Positions 9,901 through 24,900 are shown, counted from the first letter of the stretch. The stretch: 64,000 nucleotides of DNA from Hyalella azteca (GCF_000764305.2 NW_025935099.1:27380-91379), one strand, 5' to 3'. The notes: a model not told the origin generated them from the sequence alone. Program-made: numbers and translations.

Positions 9901-12900
9901 TATAGTGCTACAGTACACCTGCGGTACAACTATAGTGCTATAGAGCACCTGCAGTACAACTATAGTGCTACAGTACACCTGCAGTACAACTATAGTGCTA
10001 TAGAACACCTGCAGTACAACTATAGTGCTATAGAACACCTGCAGTACAACTATAGTGCTACAGTACACCTGCGGTACAACTATAGTGCTATAGAACACCT
10101 GCAGTACAACTATAGTGCNAAATAGGGTGACCAAGCCGAGTCAAAAATTCTCCCGGAAATACAAAATACACACTTCATTCATCAAATTTATATCAGGATA
10201 TTAATCAAAGAAAACAGCAAACCTGAATGATGCGCGGCGGCATATCGGGGTAGTGGTCGAGCAGAGCTTCGCTGTGGTCACTGAGCAGCATGAGCAGGTC
10301 TGCCGCAACCTGCCCCACCAACCGCCCGATCTGCGCAGCCATGGCTCTGTTCATTTGCTTGTTATACTAATTCTGCTTCACCATAACAGCTTCACTTGTT
10401 ATAATTCTGCTTCACTATAACAGCTTCACTTGTTATAATTCAGCTTCACTAAATCATCAGATATGTACTGACAACTGTGCGAGCACGGCTGCGGTACTTA
10501 AGTTTTAATATAGTCTCCACTATTGTCGTAAAGCATTTGCGCACAGAAAATATTTAGACGATTTGTTAGCTGAACGAGTCCAATCGACCACCGAATTTAG
10601 CAGCTAAATCAACGGTAATAGCAGTAATATTAGATGAAATGCAAAAACGTAAAAGTAAAACAGGGGGAAACATGCCACAAAATAATGAGTTAATACAAGT
10701 ATTGTAACTGATCTAAAACCACGTTATTGTAACATCAACAGTCAATTGATAACGCAATCACAAGCAACCAATCACATCAGGCCATCGAAAAATAAAAATC
10801 CCAAGNAGGAGTGTGTTGGCAGTCACAGCAACAAGGGGCAGGTGCGTAAAACAAAACAAGGTCAGTAAAATGAAAAAAAAAAAATACTCAAGCTACACCA
10901 ACAACAGAACGCTAACTCTACCACAAACTCCTGCTTTCATACCTCAGGTTACAGCGAAATTAGGCTGAAGCAACACCCATGTGAGCTGCAAGAGCTTTGC
11001 TAGGGATTTGCTATTAGTGATGTGCACGGTTAAATAAGTAAAAAACCGCAAATTAAATTAATAAACGAAGCATGGTTAGCTATAAACTGAATGACCAAAT
11101 GTGCAATTGTATTGTGCTCGTAATAATAGGCATGCCTTAAAAGATCTTCAGCGAAGACCACTCACGCAATGCGAGTTACTTGAATGCAAAGGAAGGAATG
11201 CAAAATCTACGGATTACTAGCCAACCCACACGTCAAAAAACGGCCACTATAATTTTTTGACAATGAAAAATTTCTAAACTAATGCTGAGGTGCGTACATT
11301 CAAATCTTAATAAAAATCTAGCAACCAAGATGTTTAATATACGTCTATTAAAACACGTAAAAGCATACACAAGGGAAAATATCCGCTAAAAAGAGCATAA
11401 ATTTCAAAAACTAAGTTAGCAGCACAACCAAGGTAAAAGCAATCAAAATATGTTAGGGTCGAGTCGGAAAAGTGCTCGAATGCTGTGATTAAGAAGCCGT
11501 AATCAACCGTTCGTAACAAATAGTCAAAAAATCCGCGAAGAAAAAATACGAACAGAGTATAACCATTTAATACGAAGAGCTTATTACCATTTAAAACGAA
11601 GAGCGTATTACCATTCAATACGAACAGCGTTTTAACATTTAATACGAATAGCGTATTACCATTGAATACGAACAGCGTATCACCCTCTGCGTGGCATGAC
11701 GACAAGTGTTACCTTGAGGGCGGCCAGCAGCACACTGACGGCGTCAGTAAGGCGGGGGTGTGGCGGCGGTTGGTTCAGTTGGTGGTAGAGACTCGAGGCG
11801 AGCGCACAGAGCGCCAGCGACCGCGTCCGCCAATAGCCGTCACGTTTGCCGCTTTTTAGCAGCACCGTTAGAATGTGATCCTAAATAAACAAACTTTATT
11901 ATTACTCTACGGAATTATGAAATCAATTATTATTTATTACTATACTGAATTATGAAATCGACGTTTTTGACGGGAATTAGATTTATGCGTGGAATCTCTG
12001 AGTGCACCAGGAAATTTAATAAGTACCAAAAATTATTCCATGTTTAGACAATTCTTGTCAATGATCTAAGTATTATTCAGAAGCTCATTAGTGCATATTT
12101 TCATGTAAAACTTTCTCACTTCGCTTTGACATCCAAAAAGTTGATGTGGAAGGTACCAAGCTGCTCACAGAGCTTAATGATGTTGATTTAAAGTAACACT
12201 ATTGAACGTTATCAAAGTAAGTGTTGCTATGTAACGTCAAGTTTATACCTTGACGTTAGAGCAGAGTAAAGTTAGAGCAGAGTAAAGTTAGAGCAGAGTA
12301 AAGTTAGAGCAACGCACACAGCGCCAGAGACCGCGTCCGCCAATAGCCGTCACGTTTGCCGCTTTTTAGCAGCACCGTTAGAATGTGATCCTAAATAAAC
12401 AAACTTTTATTTATTACTCTACGGAATTATGAAATCAATTATTATTTATTACTCTGCGGAATTATGAAATCAATTATTATTTATTACTCTACGGAATTAT
12501 GAAATCGACGTTTTTGGCGGGAATTAGATTTATACGTGGAATCTCTGGGTGCATCAGGGAATTTAAAAAGTACCAGAAATTATTCCATGTTTGGACACTT
12601 CTTTTCAACGATTTAAGTATGGTTCAGAAGCTCATTAGTGAATATTTTCATGCAAAACTTTCTCATTGCGCCTTGATATCCAAAAAGTTGATGTGGAAGG
12701 TACCAAATATCAATCTGCTCACAGAGCGTAATGAGGTTGATTTAACGAAAAATTATTGAACGTTTTCAAAGTAAGTGTTGCTATGTAACGTCAAGTGTGT
12801 ACCTTGGCGTTAGAGCAGAGTAAAATTGCTTGATCAGGTTGATTGAAGTAATGACTTGAAGTGACGCTCAAAAGTGAGTGTTGGTATATAGTGAAATAAT

Positions 12901-15900
12901 GACCTTGACGTCAGAGCAGTTCATGAGAGTGAAGGAGCCATGCTGGGGCTGCAGGACTGGCACGGTGGGAGACAGGGAGGCGAGGGGGAGGAGGGACCCC
13001 AGGAGGCTGATGGCTTCCTCGCGGGGAAAAACTCCGCCCTGCAACCGTTAACGCAAGCAGGTTCAGCTGATGCATTTACAATTGTAAACTTGTTATCCTA
13101 CAAGCATATTTAATATATTAGACGCTGCCGAACTATATATAGTTATAACTATGATATATTAGACGCTGGTATGCATAATAATACCGAAATAAGGAAAAAA
13201 TTCCGCGCCTTTGCATTTCATAGGATGAGAAGTTAATGTTAACCTAGACTCTTATGGTTGGAACGTGCTGTATTTCCTATTCATCTAAGAGTTAAATGCT
13301 AGTTATGGAAACGTACCTAACTTAAATAATGTGAAATACGATAAAAATTAAAAATGTCGCACCAATGTAGCAAAACTTCTTATTTTTTTTATTAAATTGA
13401 GTTTTTTATTTAGTATATTTCATACGGTATTATTAAATGCAGTTGCTAATTATCGTGTCAGCTGGAGCGCACCTGTTTGCCCTCAGGCGCGGCCACGACG
13501 GTGTTGGCAGCGAATATAAAGTCGAGCATGAGCATCGATGATCCAGGAAGTCCCAAGGAGAAGAAGTGTGGGCCACACGCCCCCACCAAGCAACTTATCA
13601 CCTCCTGCAACAGTAACAACAAACTTCACATAAAGATATCGCAACCTGACCGGAAAAGGGTTCCGGTTTTCCGATCTTTTGAAACCAGAAAAACGGCGAA
13701 TAAGCTTCTCAAATTACAGAGGATGTAGTTGCTTTAGCTTTGTAACTCTGATAACGAGGACTTGAGACCAGCTTTCTTGCGTCAAATGCATGATTGCTAC
13801 AGAAAATAGTAATCAGTGTCATCAAATGAATTTCAGGATCTCAGCACTTTGCTTTAGAATATTCTTCAAGGGGATCAACTTTAAAAACAAGCTCCAATGT
13901 GAATAGATTTTTTCATGAATGCATTATAGGGTGAAAAACTTAAGGACTTGGGACCTGAGGGACCTGGAGAGACGATGAAATTATGGATGGAAAAAGAAAA
14001 ATAATTGTACACTTTGAAAATGAAAATTTGAAAAAAATCGCCAGATGATCGCAGAGCAAAAGTGTTGCACGACTCTTAGATTAATTGCCAAAGTAGCAAG
14101 GAGCTCTCAATCAATCAGAAAGCTTAAAAAATATAATTCTTACCCGCACTGAAAACCTAAACGAATCGGAGGTTCGAAGTCTCATCAACAGTAAACAAAC
14201 AATAGATACAGCATGGCCAAAGATCAATCAATCGATAGACATTTTTCATAACAAAGAACCAATTATGAATATAAATATTGCTCTTTGGACAAGCAAACGA
14301 TAGTTAAAATCAACTGCAATTATCCGACAATACAATTAAAGTTATTTCCTTCGAGAAAGGTATGCACGTTTATAAACTGGATACAGTTGAAAAAAATGTT
14401 TGTGTTTGTTGAGGCTTAGCTAGTGTCAACTGGCAACGTATATACTAGTGAGGGGATGGCTGTCAACTGGCAACATATATACTAGTGAGGGGATAGCTGT
14501 CAACTGGCAACGTATATACTAGTGAGGGGATGGCTGTCAACTGGCAACATATATACTAGTGAGGGGATGGCTCTCAACTGGCAACATATATACTAGTGAG
14601 GGGATGGCTGTCAACTGGCAACATATATAGTAGTGAGGGCTGTCAACTGGCAACATATATACTTGTAAGGAGATGACTGTCAAATGGCAACGCTTATGCA
14701 AGTTACAAGGCTGACCTGATCTTGCCCCAGAAGCCCCTGATGCAGGGCACCGTAGAAGGCCGTGAGCAGGTCACGTGACGGCGGCAGGTCGTGACGGCGC
14801 ACCAGCATGGAGCACAGCAGACGGTACGCTAGTAACTTGCCGCGCTGGTACGCGTTAGGCAAGTTCAGCGCCTGCCCACAACACATACTTAACTCTTACA
14901 CTAATAAATACTTTTTGGACTTCGATTACAAAATTTTTATGATTTACCTGGTATAAATTATTAATTCTTACACGAATAACTTTTCTTTTGGACTGCGATA
15001 AAAAAATGTATGATTAACCTGGAATAAATTATCACTGAATACCCCCAGGATATTTGATAAATAATGAGAGAATGTGACTATGCCGCGAATTGTAAGTTCA
15101 GGCCTAGTGCAAAACACAAAATTACTATCAATATGGCAATCATCAAAAATATTAATTAACATCGCAGTGTAAAGGCAAAAAAGATAATTAACATAGCAGT
15201 ACCTGGAGATCTTCTCCATAAATTTCCATAAAAATCAATAAACGTGAACCAAACTGTGGTATGAACAGTAATTTAAGTTAAATTCGTATTGAATCATACT
15301 AAATACCATGAAGACAAAGTCTCCAAATCACTTGAAGTTACAAAGATCTTGAAATTAAACTTTATCGACACAAAATTCTAATGAAATATCAGTGTCAGAA
15401 ATAAGAATATCCGGCGTGAGGAACCTTGAGACACCAGGGGGCGATGAGGGTGATGGGGGGCACGAGCTCAGGAGGGGGAGGGGTGCTCTGGTTGTCCACG
15501 GAAATGCCTTGATTGTCCCGCAGCTGCACAACATCATAGATTAGTTAAGCTTCAGTTTTATTTATCCTTGACATAAGATATAAAATTAACAGCTCTGAAA
15601 GATGACTTAAGCTTGCTCTAGACACTTCATTAACGCAAATATGATCTAACCTGTAACTTAAATAACATTAAATTCCAGCACAAATAATAATATAAGTATG
15701 AGTAACTAGTTGGCAATGAAGAAAGTAAAGAGAGTGACACATGTGAGAAGTTCGTATTGAATGTCCGTTGAGATAATGTATGACATCGTCATGCCTGACC
15801 TTAATCTTAACGAAGGCGCTAACCTTAATTAGGCCTGACCTTAATGAGGACGTTAACCTTAATTAGGCCTGACCTTAATGAGAACATTTGAGAGGTCGGT

Positions 15901-18900
15901 GAGGTGCGAGAAGACCATGGCGTTGATGGCTGGAGAGACGACGGCCGTGTTGTTGGGGTCGCCGAGGAGCCCCAGGACGCGCTTCCACAGCACCACGGCC
16001 ACGTCAGGCAGCCACCCTCGCACCGACCCTCCTGCCATCACCGACTTCTGGTCGCATGACACGCCCTCACATGTGTCTGCCCAGGATAAAAGTCATGTAA
16101 CAAAGTTAAATGCAAATATACTAAAAGTATCTAGTCACCATGGATGAAAACTTCAAGACGAACCTAATAAATATGTCAGGACCTCTCACGTCTCTACTCA
16201 CGCCAGGCGTGTGATAAATTTAAATGTAAATAAACTTAAAGTATCTAGTCAATATGAATGAAAAGTAAGAGGAGCCACTTCGTTTAAGAGGAACATAATA
16301 ACATGCCAGCACTTAGCACGTGTCTTACAACAGTCAATCCCAAGTTACACATGCCTTAAAACATCAGCAAGAAAAAGCCATTAAAACCAAAGACCAAAGG
16401 ACCAAAGTTTCTCACACATAATTTTGGGGTTAAAACAAATGTCATCAAATTGAATTAATCTCATAAAACCTTAAATTCACCACGATTCAGAACTTAATTA
16501 ACAGACTATTGAAGGTATTACTTATTGAAACCTGAGCGAAATTACTAATGACCAGCTACACGCCTAGACGGCAAACTGATGTTAATTCCATTGATATTTG
16601 GTAAGACTAAACGAGTAATGTTTTCAGGCCATCCGAGCCCCCAGCCTACATGAATTGTTGGCAGAAGTAAATGAAATTGAGTGAAAACAACATTTCAGGT
16701 AATAAGAGTGAAACTTCCAAGCCTTAATTATATCACATTTTATAAACCAAGGTGAACTCTGGACTAGAATGAGAACAGCTAGCACCAGTCTCGTCAGTGA
16801 GCATACGTTCAAATAGTGATACTCAGCTTATTCATGTTTAAATAAACATTTACTTATTTTATCAATAAAGCAATGTTATATTTTAATCTAGAAATGCAAA
16901 CAACATATTTCTCCAACAGAGTTAACTTAAGTAGGCTATTCCTAACAACTTAATAGTACACTCGCCTCTATATTCAATCTAAACTTATTCCATTTTCAAC
17001 AGCACAATTAAAACGTAAGCTACAATTTTCAACTGTAATTTTAGAAGTTCTAAATTGAAGAAGCTGAGCTATTGTTAGTGTCCAACAATTCCTGCTTGTG
17101 TTGATGTACATATAATCAATTTAAGTTTTACTTAACACAATTAACTAAACATATTACCTTAAAACTGCCCAATGAAAACTGGGTGTGTAACAAAGTAACT
17201 GTCGTGGTAAAGTTTAAATGTACAACATCAACTGTAAAGAATGTAACCCATGCAAATAAACGATTATTTAGTCAAGTAACTAACATTGGTGCAGAGCAGA
17301 CGTAGAACGGCATTTCATAACGTGCTCGTATCTGTCATACACTGCACAGAAAAAAAAAACTTCATTAGATAATCATGATAAACATTAACTTCGGTTCAAA
17401 TAGATGACTACGAGTGTGGCAACAAAGCCAGAGGCAGCGCGGGGCAAACAACTGCCCTACTGTACATGGTACCTGCTATAATATGCAATAGAACAGAGGC
17501 AGCTAGACAAGCTGTAGTGCTTTATTCATGGTAAAGAATAGCATCAGCCAGAGAAAATACTTTTATGTTTTTAATGTAGACAAAAAATCCATTCGGATAG
17601 ACATTAAACTTTGATGTTTTTTATCCAAATAGAAATCTCCTCACCCAGGTATAAACTTGATTTTTTATGTAGATAAATGATTGCCTCAAGCTGATATTTA
17701 TTTTTTTATTTTTCGAATCTAGATAGAGTCAACTTTTATCTGGAGATCAGTCAATTAACCACCACATCACGATTTAAAGCAAATTATAAATGATTTTTGA
17801 AAGGGTACATAGATTCGAAACTAGGTAGTTCTTGAAGGAGTCCAAAATCTGACCTTTTCTCATGTGTAGATTGGAGTCTGACAGCACACGGACTAGTCTA
17901 GTGGGGCAGTTGTGGTGGTGCTGGTGGTGGTGATGGTTGTGGTAGTGACGGTGAGGGCATGTCGGCATCACCACATCCTGGTGGTGACCAACGCCCTCAC
18001 CACTCGACGGGTGGTGTTGTGAGGAGCTCGAACTGTTCATTCGTCTGCGGTGGTACTGTTCGCTTCCTGTTCAACACAGTTGAAGAGCTAGAAGCTAGAA
18101 TATTAAGTTTCACTAGCTTGAACATCAACAAATAAGTATTAAAGTAGGGAATATTCAATTGCAATGAACCTACATTTCTAAAACTTGATGCAAACATCTC
18201 TTCAACTTATCCACAGAATACTAGCGCATTTTATACATCAAACTCATAATTTGGTGTAAACAAACTTCCCTGTACATGGGTTGCTGACCTGTGAGCGACG
18301 TCTCCTCCGGCAGGTGTGGCAGGACCGCGGACGCTCCTACAGAGGGCGTGGCGCTGCCCCCTGCCTGCTGTTGCTGCTGCTTCACGCCGTTCCAGGTGCG
18401 ACTAAAGTTAGCGCTGCTGTGGCTACTGCGGATGCTCTGCACAAATACATGCAAGCGTCAGCACGGAAATGCGACCAAGTCATTACATTGTGTTAGAATT
18501 ACACACTTTTAATGACGATTTTAAATTAAATTTCGTTTTGTGAAACTTCCATCTTTTTTGGTTAAACAAACTACAGTGATATCGCTCCTGCTGCTTTACT
18601 TTATGGCACAAACTGAATTCTAATTCAAAAAGTTATTATATCCGGTATCGGGAAATGAAATTGAACGAGAATGTAAAGTTGAGAATGTAAAATTTCTTAA
18701 TGGCTGACCGCATTATGGCTCTTGCTGCCCCGCTTGATGGCGCGGCGCTCGTTGACGCGGTCCAGAGGCAGGTTGTTCACCTCAAGGCCGTACACGTGGC
18801 GGGCCAGACCACCGCATTACATTTGAGTGCAAAATTTAAAGGTACGAAATACGTATTCATTAATTACAAGGAACCATAAGTGTGGATGCATAGTGAATAA

Positions 18901-21900
18901 GCTTCACCTTGAACATACGCCATTAGTTGATTAGAGTGAAGACTTAACATGACCCTCAAACCAGCTCTATAGCTGCCCAGAGATCAACATTAATGATCGA
19001 TTAGTCAAATCATTAGCATAATTCAATTGATGTCACTATGTTTTTACTCACCGCCCACTCTTTGACAAGCTCGTCGAGATGTGAGAGGGATGAGAGGGTA
19101 GAGAGGAGCTGGTCCCAGAGCTCGCCACTCACAACTACACTCAGGTTGGCCTTGATCCACGACACTATTAGCGTCTGCACGGCGAGAAGAGAGTTTTAAT
19201 GCGTGGTTAAAACAAAATGCTTTTCCTTCAACATTTATTGGCAGGTTACTAATACAAACAAAAATTAAAACAAACAGGTCAAGTTAATATCGAAGTGTGA
19301 AGAAGTTAACTAACGGCATATTTGTTAAGAACGTAATTAAATACTATAAATCAGTTCAAGTACGGACACATGCATTGATAATATTTCGAATGTGTGACTG
19401 CGTTTACCTGGAAAAGAGCTGAAGCAAATCTGCCACCCAGGGAGTCTTCTTTTGGCTTGACATGGCGGCCACTGAGCGTCTGTGATGTGATGTGGAACAG
19501 CACGATCAGCAGCTGCTCCCTGCAACACACATTTGCTTCAATAATCAACTTCAATAGAGCACAAGTAGCAAAACTTATTCATAATACAGGAAGAACTTGC
19601 ACGATTATAGGATGCAAATGTATCAGCAGTACACATTTTGGCAGCAATTTCTTACATCGGGTAACGCTTAGTATATCAAATTGATAATTTATAACAGCTC
19701 TGACAAAAAAAATCTCTTACTATGAGAATTTTTTTTTTGTTTCATACACTAAGGGTACACTGACTAAACTATCATCTGCTCTTCACATGTCTTGCTTTCC
19801 ATGCCCGCTTACTACTCTAAGGACAAGCCTGTTGTCTTATTACCATGTCTTCCTTTCCATGTCTACCTACTACTCTAAGAGCACGCCTGTTGTCTTATTA
19901 CCATGTCTTCCTTTCCATGCGGGTGTTCATGACCATATATCGGTAGGTGTTGAGGACGTGCTTGCAGTGCTCGACCTGCTCGTCGAGCAGCAGCGGGTAG
20001 TCGGGCGATACCTGCAGCAGAAACACGTTCGCTGCGCTCGTCACGAACACTTGAAGCACGTTCTGAAAATCCAGAATATTTGGTGAGGTTAGCATTAGAA
20101 TATAGAAACATCAATAAAACCTGTCAGTAAATTTATAAGGCGAATTAATTATTTTGTGGGATCAATGATGCATAAATAAATAAATAAAAAACAAGCAATA
20201 AATAAAAAACAAGCAATAAATAATTTAGAGACATAACCAAATTACTAGTTGGACAGTGCCGGGAAGAACATTCGAATGTAAACAATGGATACAAGACAGT
20301 GGGATGAATCGAACAAAATTATTAAAAAGTAATAGAATTTCTTCGGCGATGCATGAACAAAACTTAATTCCCGCGCCACAACCGAAGAGGTTTATTTCCC
20401 ACTTGTAATTAGAATACGTTAATATCAAGAGTTTATACTATAAGAAGACAGATAACTCTGGATTTGTACGTTAAGAGGAACCAGTGCACGATGTATAGTT
20501 AAGTAATAGTTGCTTAAGCAATTAGGATGAGATGAAGCAGCGTGTAGACCTGCAGTCCTGCGCGGACGTTGTTGTCCCTGTTGATGGCCACGAGGTATGA
20601 GTCGCTGCGGCCGCGTCGCCCGCCGTCTGTTTGACTGCCAGGCGACTCCAGCTCTTCTGAGTCACACTCGCTAGGCTCCAGCAGGAAAATCGGCACGTCG
20701 CCAGTCTGTGAGATGATAACAAGAGCTTAAATGTTTTTAAAGAAGCCAATCTCCTAACAGAACTAAAAAATGCATTTGCAATATATTTGCAATTTATAAG
20801 GCACTGCGTAGGCTCAATGGTCCCAAATATCTAGCCAAGCCACTGCTCAGGCCCTTAAGGCAATTTATGGTTCGAACCAACAGAGTTTCTAGGCAACAGC
20901 ACCTCTTGTGAAACACAAAAAATACAGTACAATCTACAATTACTTGTAAGTACCAAATAAAAATGATGTAATGTTATAAGGAATAAGAATAAAATATACC
21001 TGGTAAACTACATACATTATAAAAAATTATAATTGCAAATAATCAACTTTAGTACAATGTATACAAAAAAAACAATCAAAAAATTAAATTTTTCGATAAA
21101 AAGCGCACATTTAATTCTACCTCATGAATACTTCACTACACTAAGCTAGGAAGACAATTGAATGTATAAGAGTTTGTTTGCCTCAAAACTGACCATTTGT
21201 ATCCAATCTCTGTAGCACAAGATGACCGTCTTGATAGCTTCAGAGTACCGGAAGCTCAAGCAGAGCGCCTGACGGAATAGCTCGTGTATGAAGTTGACGT
21301 TGGAGCGCGTGGAGAAGAGCACTTCTCGCACCAGTCGCGCCTCCTCGCCCGCACTCGCGTCACTGAAACCATTAATTCTTATTACTAAAACAAGCTCATC
21401 CTGCTTATAAGATAACACAATTAACGAGGCATTGCTACATGCTATAGTTCAGCTCTTGATCAATCCGTGCTGCAGGAATAAAAAAAAAAGACAATACAAT
21501 ACTTCAGGCACCGTATGCAATCATAATGCCGAACATTTTTTACATTTATTAGAGACTAAAATAGTGCTTAACCCACATTGAACATGAGTAGAAGGGGCTA
21601 AGCCACTATCATGTACTTCTATCACAACTTAGGCTATGATATATGGAGTTTAAAATGCGGAAATATAACATACAAAGACAGAAGGTTTGGTCGTACTTAG
21701 CGTAGTGAGCAGAAGACACCGAGTCCTGATCGCTGGTGCTGCCCGTGCCTTCTTGGGAAGTGTTCTCACCTCGACGTTCATCCCTGTCACAGTAAAAAAA
21801 AACACTTACACAAGTAAACATGAACCTTCTACATGTTAAGAAAATGAACACTACTAATTAACATGAATATTTAAGCAAATGTTAATCATAAATGAAATTT

Positions 21901-24900
21901 TTCGATAAAAAGAGCACATTTAATTCTATCTCAATAATACTTCACTATACTAAGCTAGGAAGACAATTGTATGTATAAGAGTTTGTTTTCTCAACAATGA
22001 CAATAACATCTGTATTTGTAAACATCCTGTCACAAGAATGAAGTTAGGTCAGACCCAGTATGTTGGCGTGACAGAGGAGGCTGTGTGGCAGGAGGCACAG
22101 ATGACACGTACTGACGCACCCAGCGTATGAGCACCACCTGGCAGGTGCCGTACAGGCTCTTGCCAGGACTGCTGCGTAGCTCTGGTAACTCTGCAAAACA
22201 TTCACTTATAAGAATTCAATTGTGAGCAACATGACTCCAATATCCATCTAGAACTAATTCAATTAACAGCCGATGCTCATAAACTGAATAATGTTAACAA
22301 GTTTTACTTTAGTTTATCCTAGAATTTCTTCTTATTCAATGTATAGAGATGTCTCTAAAGAATTTTTTCTACAGACAACTATCAATGAATTCTGTTAAGA
22401 AATTTTTAAATAATTACAGTCGATTAGACACTGTTGGTATATCGATTAGACACTGTTGGTATACTTATATACCTACATCCAACGCAAGAACTAAATTTGA
22501 AATCTATTAAGAGTTTAAGACCAAACATTTCTCAAAAGAGATTCGTTTGCCAAGCAAAACGTTACCTAGGTTGGGTCTGTAGAGCGAGTTGCTGGAGCTG
22601 AAGTTGGGGAAAATGTAGGGCAGGTAGACGGCCCGGAACATAGAGAAGAGGTACGAGAAAGCCACGTGGCAATGCTCTGTCTTGGTGCCGCCTCGCCACT
22701 CTACCTTCCGAACCTGCAGTACAACAGCTGCTCAGTGGCAACTCGCTCACTATGGCAACATTACGGCTATGTTTTAATGACGAAACATTACATTGTTGAC
22801 AGCCTTCCAGTGGAGAGAACATTGTAGTGTAAGCAAAATTTTTTTTATTGAAGCAACATTTTAGTGACGACAATACGCATACACACTAAACACAGAGGTA
22901 ATTGAGACTGCTATAGCAAAGTGTAGCAGTTTGAACTTAAATCCTTAACACGGAAAAATACAAAGCCTTAGCTTGCAGATACCATGGTTTCCATAAAGGG
23001 TAAGAATTACAAGTAGGCCTATCATTGTGATTGAAGTTACCAGCATGTCGTTAAACCAGCATCACATACCTGAGTGACCATGAAGTCCAGGAGAGAAGAA
23101 AGGAAATAAGCTGTGATGTCGTCAGGGGTTTTATCTGTGGATGAGGAGGGGATGATGGCCATGGCTTCAATGGGGGAAACTTTTGTGCCATCGCTGCTTG
23201 TAGTGGGGAGGACTGCGCGAGGGGGAGGAGTGGGGAAGCCAGGAACAAGGGAAGCAAACATGGCGTCCATGTCTGGGGTCTTGCTCTCGCCAACTATCAT
23301 GTACCATAAGATGAATAACCTGCAAGATGAGGGGTAAAGAAATTTTAAAGTGAGGACACTTACAATAGAGGCCACAAAGTTTGTATTTCATGAGAACAGG
23401 CTAATAATGGACTCAATACTAGAATTTGTAATTTTTTATAGCCGGATTTTGGGTTTAACGTTGAACAATTAGGACAAACTTGAAGTTCTCAAAGATTGCT
23501 AAATATTGAAATAAAAAATATTTTCCACAAAGAAACAGAAACTAATTTAGGAGAATGGAACTTAACTCACCGGCATCCTTCCCTGCGGAGCCTTATGTTA
23601 TTGCCCCGATGCAGGAGCTTCTTAAAGACATGGGTGAGGGCATTGCATTGCCAGCGTCGCGTGAAGAGCTGCGGCAGCAAGCACAGCAGTCGCTCCAACA
23701 CAAACAATGACTGCTCCAGGTCCTCTCTGTGAGGCCGCTGCTGGACACTGAAGCCTGGAAATCCATCCATTATGAGAAAAGAAAATACTTTTCAAGGTAA
23801 AGTAGAAGTTTTAGATATATATACTACATACCATCTTCTAAATGAACCAAAAACATATATTAAATATAATTAATATAGATTATCAAATCACCAGTCATAA
23901 ATCAAAGATTTAGCAGTAGCATTTATTTTATAAGTTATTTAACATTCTTTTCAAAAGTCATAAATTCTGATCTAACAGGTAAGGCTGAAATGATCATAAA
24001 ATTCTATTTGGTGACTTCATGTCAAATATGTAGACAAAGCTAAGAGCGTGTTACCCCAGTTAAATATACTACCATATAATTTTAGTGTTCTCCAAATCAA
24101 CCATTAAGACATCAAGTACAGAACCACCTATCCACTAACAACTAATGCAGGGTGCATAAGGATAATACAGTACAACTGCATTGTTATTTCAAGCCATTTT
24201 GCTACTAGTTTATAATAACGTAGTGAATGGTTACACACAGAACAGCAATCACTTGAAGAGTCAAGACATTATATATATGTACGTATATATACCTTTCTGC
24301 TGGAGTTGTGTCTCAAAGAAAATAAAGGCATCATAGAAGACGTAGAATACGGGGCTGTAGTTGGCATCCAAGAAGGATTTCAGTTCAGTCAGCTCACAGT
24401 TATCTGGAAGAAAAAACTAACTTATTTTCAACACACAATAAAGCTGATAGCTAACAAATGCAGCTAAACCATCAAGATCCATTAAGTGATTACCAAAACA
24501 ATAAGATTTATTAGGTGGTGTTATCATAATTTAACCAGCCAACCTTACTGTGGTACCATATTTTTTTTCTTTTTTTTTTTTTGTCTTTCCTCAACACTGA
24601 AGGTTATGATGAACATAGAAATTTAGGAAAATATATTTGAGGATCCAGATGCTTGGCAAATAGTATCAAATTTTATTCATACAAGTTATGAGTGTTCTGC
24701 AGTTGTGGCAGACAGAGACAAATTTTAATTTGCATACAATATATAATGGACCTTTAAAATCCTATTGTGAATATCCTGCTAAGGCTTTCCAAATTTGAAG
24801 GTTCCTGGTAAACAATAAAGTGCAGACAAGACAAAATGTGTTCTTCACTTTTTGCAAGAATCACTATAGGTAGACTGTCTCAAACTAGTCCTATAGGTAG

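Larger units (their letters stand above)
21093..21988. repeat. Pair of about 90-bp direct repeats flanking RALGAPA exons 7 and 8
   Basis: TTCGATAAAAAGNGCACATT through AAGCTAGGAAGACAATTG and GTATAAGAGTTTGTTT occurs at 21,093-21,181 and 21,901-21,988 with few differences. Both copies are intronic. Confidence 0.88.

Noticed and set aside
9464..10134. Repetitive frames on both strands over the 21-bp and 30-bp arrays
   Set aside because: Units divisible by 3 leave every frame open; the arrays lie in a RALGAPA intron.
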